Positions 55,665 through 64,000 of a DNA stretch of 64,000 nucleotides are shown one piece after another; the first letter of the stretch is position 1, and each line of letters begins with the position of its first letter. A program made the translations under genes and the position numbers. Source of the stretch: Eremomyces bilateralis CBS 781.70 (lineage: Eukaryota; Ascomycota; Dothideomycetes; Eremomycetales; Eremomycetaceae); assembly GCF_010015585.1 (NCBI RefSeq), contig NW_022985094.1, positions 1 to 64,000 on the forward strand. Direction: 5' to 3'. The notes beneath the pieces were generated by a model. It made no database searches. It worked only from the letters and a program-made list of their open reading frames with translations, and was not told the DNA's origin.

Positions 55665-57176
55665 ATGCTCTTCCGCTTCCCTTGCCGTTCACTGCGCCGT
55701 CTCAATGTCGCCGCATCATCATTCCGTCTCCCTTCGACTCGACCAACGATAACCGGCGGCCCAACGACTTCCACCATGTCAAATGAGGCCTCACTTCGGG
55801 ATGGCCAATCGGCTTACAAGACTCGAGTCTTGCGCGTAGACCCCTCAAGAGCTGGGTGTTTGAAAGCTCGACCCGGGCGTTTCTCCTCGCAAGACGATCT
55901 CCAAGTCGAATGGCATCGCGACACTGTGGACTATGAGAGCCTGACGACTGCCGTCGACCTTCTACACAATACCGACGTACCTGTCGCATTCCCTACCGAA
56001 ACCGTCTATGGGCTTGGTGCCGATGCGACGAGAACGGGTGCCGTCCAAGGTATCTATACTGCAAAGCAAAGACCCAGCGACAACCCACTCATCGTGCATG
56101 TTTGCAGCCTCAAGCAACTGCGAAGGTTGTTACCGCCGTCGAATGGCGGCGATGATTACGAACCGATACCCAAGATATATCGAGCCTTGATTCAACGGTT
56201 CTGGCCCGGACCGTTAACGATCATCCTTCCTACTACCGACCAAAGCGAATGGCGCCTATCACCCTTCACAACTGCAAAGTTGCATACATTTGGTGCCCGG
56301 ATGCCTTCGTCGCCTCTTGCCCTTCTTCTTCTCAAACTCTGCGATTTACCGCTCGCTGCCCCATCAGCGAACGCATCCACACGTCCCTCTCCTACATTGG
56401 CCGAACATGTGTTTGAAGATCTGAATGGAAGGATCCAGCTGATCCTAGATGGAGGACCTTCTAATGTTGGTGTGGAAAGCACGGTGGTCGACGGACTCTC
56501 CGATGGCGGTCCTGTAGTCCTTCGGCCGGGAGGGGTGTCCGTCGCTATGTTAAGAGAATGCGAAGGGTGGGAAAATGTACGAGTGGCATACAAGGACAAA
56601 GCGGAGGGGGATACGGAGGAGAACGATCAGGCCATCTCAAGAAGCATGCCTCGAGCACCGGGCATGAAATACCGACATTATTCGCCTCGCGCGAAGGTTG
56701 TCCTATTCGAACCAGGCGCTACCGCTCCGTCCATACCGGATTTGAAGAGTGCAGACTCATCGAAAGGCATCGGAATCATTAGAACAAAAGCTTGGGATAT
56801 GGATACCATCCTAAGGTCCGGATCTTCCGAAGACGGTCACTCCATGAGCCATCGGCCGGTTGAATCTACGCATAGCGTGTCTTCCCGAAGTTCGATATCT
56901 GCAGAGACTGGTGCTCACGATGCAGTCGTGAAGCCATTAGTGCTGAAACGTCATAACCTCTTCCTTGAAGGCGCTGCTCATCCAGTTGCCCTTTGGGATG
57001 TTGATATTGGCCCAGGCATGGAGGACATTGCGCGTGGCTTGTTTGCCGCATTTCGCGAACTAGACCAGAAACAGGTTGATACGATACTCGTTGAGGGTAT
57101 CGACTCCACGGATGATACACTTGCAGGAGCCATCATGAACCGTGTGCGGAAGGCCGCGGAACTCAAGATCTCCTGA
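55665..57176 (+). CDS. sua5: Threonylcarbamoyl-AMP synthase SUA5
   Basis: 503 aa, no intron. The YrdC domain (residues ~75-290) has FPTETVYGLGADATRTGAV, the substrate-binding KQRPSDNPLIVHV and GPLTIILP, and LPLAAPSANASTRPSPT. The C-terminal Sua5 domain opens PGMKYRHYSPRAKVVLFEP. The enzyme makes threonylcarbamoyl-AMP from threonine, bicarbonate and ATP, the first step of t6A37 in tRNAs reading ANN codons. The first 37 residues are basic and Ser/Arg-rich like a mitochondrial presequence. A second in-frame ATG at 55776 in a better context (CCACCATGTC) would start a cytosolic form. ATG 55665 is the first in frame; the codon before it is TTG. Confidence 0.94.
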   Translation: MLFRFPCRSLRRLNVAASSFRLPSTRPTITGGPTTSTMSNEASLRDGQSAYKTRVLRVDPSRAGCLKARPGRFSSQDDLQVEWHRDTVDYESLTTAVDLLHNTDVPVAFPTETVYGLGADATRTGAVQGIYTAKQRPSDNPLIVHVCSLKQLRRLLPPSNGGDDYEPIPKIYRALIQRFWPGPLTIILPTTDQSEWRLSPFTTAKLHTFGARMPSSPLALLLLKLCDLPLAAPSANASTRPSPTLAEHVFEDLNGRIQLILDGGPSNVGVESTVVDGLSDGGPVVLRPGGVSVAMLRECEGWENVRVAYKDKAEGDTEENDQAISRSMPRAPGMKYRHYSPRAKVVLFEPGATAPSIPDLKSADSSKGIGIIRTKAWDMDTILRSGSSEDGHSMSHRPVESTHSVSSRSSISAETGAHDAVVKPLVLKRHNLFLEGAAHPVALWDVDIGPGMEDIARGLFAAFRELDQKQVDTILVEGIDSTDDTLAGAIMNRVRKAAELKIS

Positions 57177-57937
57177 TCCGAGTCTACGATGCACCCACCT
57201 TTTATGACCCGTGCATCTCTCTCCTCTCCTGCCGAGTCGCTCGCCATCAAGCTCTATCAGATCATGAACCACGAGGCTAATTAACATAATTGCCTGTACA
57301 AAAATTTTTTGGATGGGGTGTCGTTCGCCGAGACACGCAATGTGATGATTCCAATCAACACAAAATAGGTGAGTGACAGCTTGCTCCTCACGCTACACCA
57401 CTATTCGGATTGGTTTGCTCGGTAGCAATGAGAAATGGTAACGGTTCCTTTACACTCGGAAGCTTTGGAGAAAGGAGAGGAGCATTCCGTTGCTACGGCT
57501 CTGGTGCCCCTTCCCAACGCATTTCGTGTCCACTCGTGGCAATGATCCCTTCAGAGATACTCTGAGTCATCATTCTGAGTCAAAATTTCCGACCTTTGGC
57601 TTGCATAGGCATCTCACAAACTACCTCAGTGTTCCTAGTATCTACTGTGAATCGAGCACGCAGCAGAAAGGTGTCGTTGTCCTTTGCGGGGTAGCATTGA
57701 TGTTTTTAAGTTAGATTAGATGTCAAGACTGTAACCGGATAGATACATCAGTTATAGAAACACCACTTTCGAAGTACGTGTAACGGCAAGTCCACTCCTA
57801 GCTTTGAGAGTTATTTGTACCATGTGAGGTTGCAAGCCTTCGACATCAGTCGCTGCCATACCACGTCTACCACCGGAATCTATCACTAGCGCTCAACAAG
57901 ACCCGATTCAATTGCAGGAATTCGGGGACAAGTGACC
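57177..57937. other. Intergenic region
   Basis: About 760 bp between SUA5 and the next gene. No convincing gene, repeat or RNA. Confidence 0.45.
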
Positions 57938-58903
57938 ATGAAGGGAGTGTTCAATATTGCATTCCGAATTATAACACACAACATTCGGTATGCTGTTTCT
58001 ACGCCGTCGCCTGGAGAAGTGGCATGGAATCTTCGAGTGCCCGGTATAATCAACGAACTTCATTTCAACACACTATACAACCCAGAAGCATTCATATGCT
58101 TACAAGAAGTCCTGCACGGTCAGCTGGTGGACGTCTTGAACGGCTTGAATCGGAATCATCCATATGGCATGGGTTCCGGCTCGCCTCCATGGGCTTACAT
58201 CGGCGTTGGGCGAGACGACGGTGAAGAGGGCGGCGAATACTCCCCGATCATCTATCGACCATCTATATGGAAGTTAGAACATGCAGAAACCGTCTGGCTT
58301 TCCGAGACACCCCATAAACCATCGAAAGGATGGGATGCCGCCACGATCCGGATCCTGACCATCGGGCGCTTTCAACATCGCAAGAGCAAGGTCCGAGTGG
58401 TGACGATGAACACGCATCTTGATCACCGAGGCTCGACATCTCGGCTGGAATCTGCGAAGCTCATCGTCCGTCAGATCAAAAAGCAGATATTGAAAGGGTC
58501 GATTCCCGGTCTACGACTCAACGACAATCATCGATATAAGGAAGTTTTACCAGTGATCCTGGCCGGGGACTTCAACAGCGAACCGACACAGGAGGCATAC
58601 AAAGTCCTCACATCGGACGATTCTCCCGTGCAGGATCTGCAGAGTCTGACGGCGGACGAGAACCTTTATGGTGACAATCACACATTCACGGGATTCACTG
58701 ACGATGAGTGGCCGACGAAGCTGGACTTCTTGTTCGTCGGACCAAAGGGGTACGATGGTGGCGGGCTGGATTGGGATGTCCGGAGCTATGCAGTGCTACC
58801 GAACCGATTTGAAGCCGGTATCTATATCAGTGATCATAGAGCCGTCGTTGGTGATATTGTGCTTTCTATACCGAAGACGCGAAGATCCTTCTATCCGGGA
58901 TGA
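57938..58903 (+). CDS. Endonuclease/exonuclease/phosphatase-fold protein
   Basis: 321 aa without introns. Landmarks of the EEP fold are in order: RIITHNIRYA (first strand, Asn), AFICLQEVL (metal-binding Glu), VVTMNTHLDHRG (His), VILAGDFNSEPTQEAY (Asp-x-Asn) and YISDHRAVVGDI (catalytic Asp-His). The family includes DNA-repair endonucleases, deadenylases and inositol phosphatases. This compact form, close to the fungal endonuclease/exonuclease/phosphatase hypotheticals, has no signal peptide, so a cytosolic or nuclear phosphodiesterase is the safest reading. ATG 57938 is used; an upstream exon cannot be excluded. Confidence 0.88.
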   Translation: MKGVFNIAFRIITHNIRYAVSTPSPGEVAWNLRVPGIINELHFNTLYNPEAFICLQEVLHGQLVDVLNGLNRNHPYGMGSGSPPWAYIGVGRDDGEEGGEYSPIIYRPSIWKLEHAETVWLSETPHKPSKGWDAATIRILTIGRFQHRKSKVRVVTMNTHLDHRGSTSRLESAKLIVRQIKKQILKGSIPGLRLNDNHRYKEVLPVILAGDFNSEPTQEAYKVLTSDDSPVQDLQSLTADENLYGDNHTFTGFTDDEWPTKLDFLFVGPKGYDGGGLDWDVRSYAVLPNRFEAGIYISDHRAVVGDIVLSIPKTRRSFYPG

Positions 58904-59341
58904 CGTCAAACGCTCAAGACATGAATTCCATCACCATCAATCAATGTGCCGTATCGGGGTGTACTACATCAGATGAATTTGCCTGGTCTGGTCTACAGTA
59001 TTAACAGGACATTGTTCTTGGACAATTGGACTTTTCTGTGGCGAGCATCTTGATGAACCGATGAAAACCTCCGAGGAAGTGACAGTTCAGTGAATTCATG
59101 ATTGTCAAATGTCACCAGATGAACGAAACACACCACAGCAGGGCTCCTCCCCTCCATGCCCCGCCTTTGGCTCGCTCCAGTCCAGTCCCGTCACCGTTGC
59201 CCACACACGCACACGGCACACACACTCAGACTCATACACTTGCCCTCACATCAAACCTCGAACAAACACACCCACAATCACTCTGTGGATTTTTGACCGC
59301 TATTCCTCACCCGCAGCGAAGAAGCTGCAACCCGAGAAATC
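58904..59341. promoter_or_regulatory. Upstream region of PA2G4-like gene
   Basis: 437 bp. A CA-rich tract (about 59200-59275, CACACGCACACGGCACACACAC) lies before the start codon, as often seen ahead of ribosome-related genes in this group. No gene. Confidence 0.4.
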
Positions 59342-60873
59342 ATGGCCGAAGCAGCAATTGGTTGGTTCAGTCCGCTTGTTTGATCATGTTTCTACCCGTT
59401 GCACTATCTAACAAATCCTGATCTGCAGACTACTCGTTAAATAACCCCGATACTCTGACCAAGTACAAGCAGGCGGGGCAAATCTCCCAGAAGGTCTTGG
59501 AAACCGTGTCAGGTACGCATGATTCCGGTGCCCCTCAAGTCCCTATCTCACATTTCGACAGGATGGTGCGACGAAGGCGCGAATATTGTCGAGCTCTGTG
59601 AGAAGGGTGACGCCCTCCTGGCCGAAGAGATCTCGAAGGTCTACAAAGGCAAGAAGACCGTCAAGGGATTCGCCCATCCGACCACCGTTTCGCCGAGCTC
59701 ATACGTCACCCCCTATACGCCACTCAAGTCGGAGGAGGAAGAGGCCAGCAGGACCTTGAAGGCTGGAGAAGTCGTCAAGATCCAGCTGGGAGCACAGATC
59801 GATGGATTTGGCACCATTGTCTGCGACTCGGTCGTGGTTGGAGCCAAAGGAGCCGAGATCTCCGGAAGAGAAGCAGATCTTTTCCTGGCCACACACTATG
59901 CGAATGAGCTCCTGCTGAGGCTTATGCTCCCGCCGGGAATCCTTACCGCGGGAACCGATGAGGAGAAGAAGAAGGCATCCGCGCAGAAAGCTCCCACGCA
60001 GACCAAGATCAATCAGATGCTGGACAAAGTGGTGAAGGCCTACGGATGCAACATCGTGGACAGCACCACCAGCTGGCTTTTCGACCGCAACGAGATCGAG
60101 AGCAAGAAGAAGATCATCCTGGCACCCGGCGACGGATTGAAGGGCGAGGGCCTGCCGGAAATCGGCGAAGTATGGGGCGTGGAGATCGGCGTCAGCTTGG
60201 GCAGCGGCAAAATCAAGAACCTGGCCGATCGCACCACGCTGCACCGGAAGACGGACACGCGGTTCGATCTCAAGAGACCGAGTTCGCGGGCCACGATCAA
60301 TGAGATCAAGGAGAAGTTTGGGACGTTCCCGTTCAGCTTGCGCCAACTCGATGACGAACGAGCGGCGAAGATCGGAGTCATGGAATGTGTCCGTGGGAAT
60401 GTGGTTCGACAGTACGAAGTGGTCGCAGATAAAGACAACGAGCCAGTTGCCCGCCTCTTCACGACAGTGTGTAAGTTTGCTGCTTCCTATATCGGTTCTC
60501 GGATTCATTCTGTCGGGCTACGGAGCGGGTTTCTGAACCAGTCTTGGTGACCACTGGCACCAACTGGCGGCTAAGAAACGTGCCATGCCCCATATCAATT
60601 TGCTCGTGATTTTAACGGGCTCTTAATGACTAACGATTGACAGCGATAACGAAGAATGGGATGACCCGTCTCAGCGCCCCTCCGACGTTGGATGTGACCA
60701 AATTCAAGACGGACAAGAAGATCGACGACGAGGAAGTCCTCAAGATCCTCGAGCAACCGATCTCCAAGGTCAGCACCTCGAAGAGCAAGAAGAAGAAGCC
60801 CAAGAAGAAGGCGGCCAAGAAGGCAGTTGAAGAGGAGGAGGACGACGATGAGGATGACGATGACGATGAGTAG
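59342..60873 (+). CDS. PA2G4/EBP1-like, methionine-aminopeptidase-fold protein
   Basis: Exons 59342-59360, 59429-59512, 59562-60470 and 60644-60873 encode 413 aa. The first exon holds only MAEAAI plus a split Gly codon. The body is a pita-bread (M24) fold with YKQAGQISQKVLETV, CEKGDALLAEEI, GFAHPTTVSPSSYVTPYTPL and GVMECVRGNVVRQYEVV. The Asp/His/Glu metal ligands of active aminopeptidases are not evident, as in EBP1. The tail is Lys-rich then a run of Asp/Glu. In eukaryotes this protein binds ribosomes near the exit tunnel and nucleolar pre-ribosomes, and influences growth. In S. pombe the homologue was named curved-DNA-binding protein. Confidence 0.92.
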
Positions 60874-61902
60874 GCGAGTTCGTCGAGAAGCAGTACATCT
60901 GATGCTATCGACCCCGACCTCCTTTGGTGTCTTCCTCACGAATGCAGGGCTTCTGAGACGAGAACTTCCAGGACCATGTGATCATCGCTTCAAGGCCGAA
61001 TGAATGGCAACGGGTTGCGAAGATAACGACGTAACATAGAAATATCCGGTAGCAAAAATCAATGGAACTGTTGAGTGATGCAGCATTCTCAGCTCTCTAT
61101 TACTCTGCTCACCATACCGCGCTCTCTTGCTTGCTCTAGCACCGACTGAGGGACCTTCACGCCTCCACATGTGAGCCTAGATTCGCCACTTGGATGAATT
61201 CTAATCAGTCATGATAAAGTGAATATTTCATTTCCAGTACATATCGTCACATTTGATTGATCAGTATCGACTTGCATCATCAAATCTTCACTTTTTCCGT
61301 TGTAATCCGCATCCATCCCGCCTGGTTAGGACGACCCAAGGGTGATCTCAGGACTCAGGGGAACCGGCTCAGCAGCCCTTTTTTTCATGGGATGGCATGT
61401 GAGCGACACCAAGGAAAAGGGGAAACTCGATAAGATCCTAAAGATCAAGATCTTTCATCTCTCTTCATTCAAGACTAAATCAATCATTACCAAAAATCTC
61501 TCCGCACATAAGTGGCGTTGGACGGTACCGAAGAACGGAAAAAACAGTATTAGGAGCCAAAGGGTGAACGGAGTTTGGTGGAAGGGTTTGGTGGAAGCGC
61601 AGGGGGAGACGCAGTGCGGCGGCACCCTCAGGCTCTAACACACTCCGGCGGGAGATTATTGCGCAGCCGCAGCACTCCTTCTTTTCCATCCCTCACCACT
61701 GCACTCACCACTTCTCTTCTTCAACTCAAACCCCGTATCCTCCCCCCAACTCATGGAAACGCGGCACCACCCACCACCACGTATCGCATACAACAATTTG
61801 ACTGAGTAGTGTGTGGCCAGGTAATTCTCCCCTTCCCTTTCGGTCCGGCTACGCAGACTAACCCTTCACCAGGATTGCGGCGTGCCCCCGTTCCAGCGAA
61901 AC
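60874..61902. other. Intergenic region
   Basis: About 1 kb with no recognisable gene. The last 220 bp are pyrimidine-rich and probably the promoter/5' UTR of the following gene. Confidence 0.45.
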
Positions 61903-64000
61903 ATGCCCGCGCTCAGAGCCACCCGCCAGTCGAATCGCACCTCGCGAACCTCCAGTCCCTATGTCCATTCCCCGAATGAACCGTCGACCCAGACGACCAC
62001 CAAAGAGTCGAATCGCGTGGATCCCGATGTGTGGGACGAGCCTCCCCTGAAGGATCCGGCCCCGAGTTTCGAAGAGCATGGATTTGATCGCGTCGGAGTG
62101 CTCGAGACCATGGCGCCGCTGGGGTCATTGCCGAGTCTCAAGTTGAAGGGGAAAACGAAGGACTCCATCCGACGATCGACCTTGTCGCGGTCGGCGCTCG
62201 GGAACCAGTCCGAGGACGCGTTGGACAGTGCGAAGACCACGCCTTCCATTCCGCCGAGTCGATCACAATCACACATGCCGGAAGGGCAACCCAGTCGCGA
62301 CGTTTCGGAGCCGAGAGATGAAGAGGAGGATGAAGAATATGTTCCGAATGGGCATGGTCCGGTGACGCGACATTCTAAGCCGCCTACGAAACTGAACATC
62401 TCCTTTGCCGCGCTCAACCAAAACCCACCACCGGTAACTCCTAGCCGTCGAAGGTCGAAAGGAAGAGATCGCCTTCTTAAGGAGTCGGTGACGGAAGCGA
62501 TCAAAGTCGCGGAACAGAACGGTCAAATTTTGATCGCCATCACGCTGCAGACGTTGCTTGATAACCGGACGCGGGAAGTTGCAGTCGATGATTTAATCCA
62601 CGACATCCTGCATCAGCGGAAGATGACGGCATCTCAGGTTGAGCTCATGCGACGATTTTTTGCACTGTCAACGAAGCGCATGAATTCAACACGAAGCCGA
62701 GACCGTGGTTATATCAAGGCTATCACCTCGATCGGCGCCGCCGAGAACCGCCAACACACCCAATTTTCACCTCATCCATCCCATCTACCATTTCACAACA
62801 ATCTCCCAACAAACACCCCCGATTCGCAACCTTCTCATTCCATCAAATCCTCGCCCGTTCACCCCTCGTTAGATGCATCAAGTCAACCCGGTAGCAAGCG
62901 GAGGTCACCACGGAAGGTCATGACAACCAACGGAACGGGAAAATCTACGACCAACGATCAATCTCAAGCCGACCAAGGGCGAGAACGGGCAAGAAGTGTC
63001 TCGTCGACTTCGTCTCTCAGTTCTGTTGACGAGGCCATCGTCGAGGAAGGCTCACCCAGCACCGTCGCATTGAAGAACCTCATCGGTAACAGCCCCCGTA
63101 CCTCCAACCGCCCAAACGGCCCATTCCGAGATCTGAATCGAACCATGGCGACATTTTTTGGCGGCCAGCACAACAAAAAGCGATCCCACGACGCGATGGC
63201 GGGTCCGATGGATGCCGAGGCTGAGCAGTTGCTCCGCAAGAAATTCATGCGAGCATTCCCTGACTATCACGTCGATTCCAGCGAGATCCGCTCCAGCGTG
63301 CAGCGGGCTAAGGAAGCCGAGGAGCGGGCACCAGCCCCCGTTGAGCCCTCGCGAACCACCCGACAGTCTCTTGCTGGCCCTCTCCTGCCTCCACGGACGG
63401 CGCATGCTCTGCAGTATCCGTTTGCAGGCCGCTCCCGAGAAGCATCACCACGAGAAGGCAACAAATTGAAAACGGCTGCAGCACGTGTTAAGACATCGTA
63501 AGTGCCATTTCCCTAAGATCAGTCTGTTCTTCTATTCACATTTTCGTGTTTGTTTCACATTAAAAAAGCACACGTGGACGGTCGGACATCCATTACGCGT
63601 TCTACCTTGGGAGATCCGGAGCATGTTCAAGGCGACAAAGTTCTCACTGGGTGCAACGACGCCAGATGAGTGATAAAGAGCCGGCTAACCATTTGTCACA
63701 TTTCTAGGCCGGTCAAGAAACGCAATGTTGGCGGCACAGGCAGCGGGCGAAATACTGGTGGCCAAGGGAGCCCGATCGGGCTGGAGGAGAGCGAAGAGCT
63801 GATGGTGAGCAAAACCCCCCACTCCCCTTTCAAAAACCCCCCAAAACGTTCCCCCGTCCAACCACCCGCACCACCACTCGCATCACCCGCGCCACGGCAC
63901 TTCCTCCAAGTTTCCAACCCGCGCACCTCACACACACATTCTTCCTGCCCATCCACCATCCATGATCCTTCCATGACCCTTCATCTCCATCTCGGCACCA
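61903..64000 (+). CDS. Hypothetical Ser/Arg-rich protein, 3' end beyond window
   Basis: Starts at ATG 61903. Exon 1 ends at 63497 and exon 2 runs 63708 to at least 63804. There ATG-GTGAGC forms a good donor, though the frame also stays open to the window edge. The visible ~563 residues are mostly disordered (Ser, Arg, Pro), with one structured-looking part (residues ~185-275, ESVTEAIKVAEQNGQILIAI through LMRRFFALSTKRMNS). Another sits near KKFMRAFPDYHVDSSEIRSS. Basic patches suggest a nuclear protein. I do not recognise the family. ATG 61903 is the first ATG in frame. Confidence 0.7.

Noticed and set aside
1-64000. CRISPR arrays, rRNA genes, operon-like secondary-metabolite cluster
   Set aside because: No spaced direct repeats, no rRNA-like conserved blocks, and no polyketide or peptide synthetase near the regulator or acyltransferase.

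Overview
The window is nuclear DNA from a filamentous ascomycete. It most resembles the Eurotiomycetes (Aspergillus/Penicillium relatives), though the exact genus cannot be read from it. The evidence is dense single-copy genes with 44-64 nt introns (GTAAGT/GTATGT donors, CTAAC/CTGAC branch sites), fungal-only families (Zn2Cys6 regulator, Ras-associating/LRR adenylate cyclase), and Fot1/pogo transposons. All gene models below were built by joining exons by eye. In each multi-exon host gene except the acyltransferase, whose first exon is tentative, and the gene cut by the right edge, the exons sum to a whole number of codons.

Layout. 1-4.7 kb: an accessory block with the 3' part of a RecQ-like helicase gene facing a three-exon DUF6589 gene, closed on the right by a ~100 bp structured repeat. 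I read it as the right part of a poorly described two-gene DNA transposon. 4.8-18.4 kb: CorA-like transporter, Zn2Cys6 regulator, secreted VOC/glyoxalase-like protein, protoporphyrinogen oxidase (HEM14) and POL5. 18.5-20.3 kb: an apparently whole pogo/Fot1 transposon with 54 bp perfect inverted repeats and a TA target duplication, 35 bp beyond the ATG9 stop. 20.4-30.0 kb: ATG9, COG6, a BolA protein, a six-exon NIF3 gene and an acyltransferase-3. 30.6-31.4 kb: a 798 bp non-autonomous element whose ends match the repeat at 4.6 kb. 32.5-53.0 kb: adenylate cyclase, RFT1, MRM2, a coiled-coil protein, OST3/OST6, a Cys-rich hypothetical protein, a secreted GH43 glycosidase and a PPxY-tailed membrane protein. 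53.8-55.5 kb: a decayed second pogo copy. 55.7-64 kb: SUA5, an endonuclease/exonuclease/phosphatase-fold protein, a PA2G4/EBP1-like protein and a hypothetical protein cut by the right edge.

Function. Most host genes are housekeeping: haem synthesis (HEM14), ribosome synthesis (POL5, PA2G4-like), secretory pathway and N-glycosylation (COG6, RFT1, OST3), autophagy (ATG9), mitochondrial rRNA and tRNA modification (MRM2, SUA5), and cAMP signalling (adenylate cyclase). They are not a functional cluster. The unusual content is the mobile DNA: two pogo copies of different age, and the helicase/DUF6589 element with its small relative, joined by a shared terminal repeat carrying a conserved hairpin.
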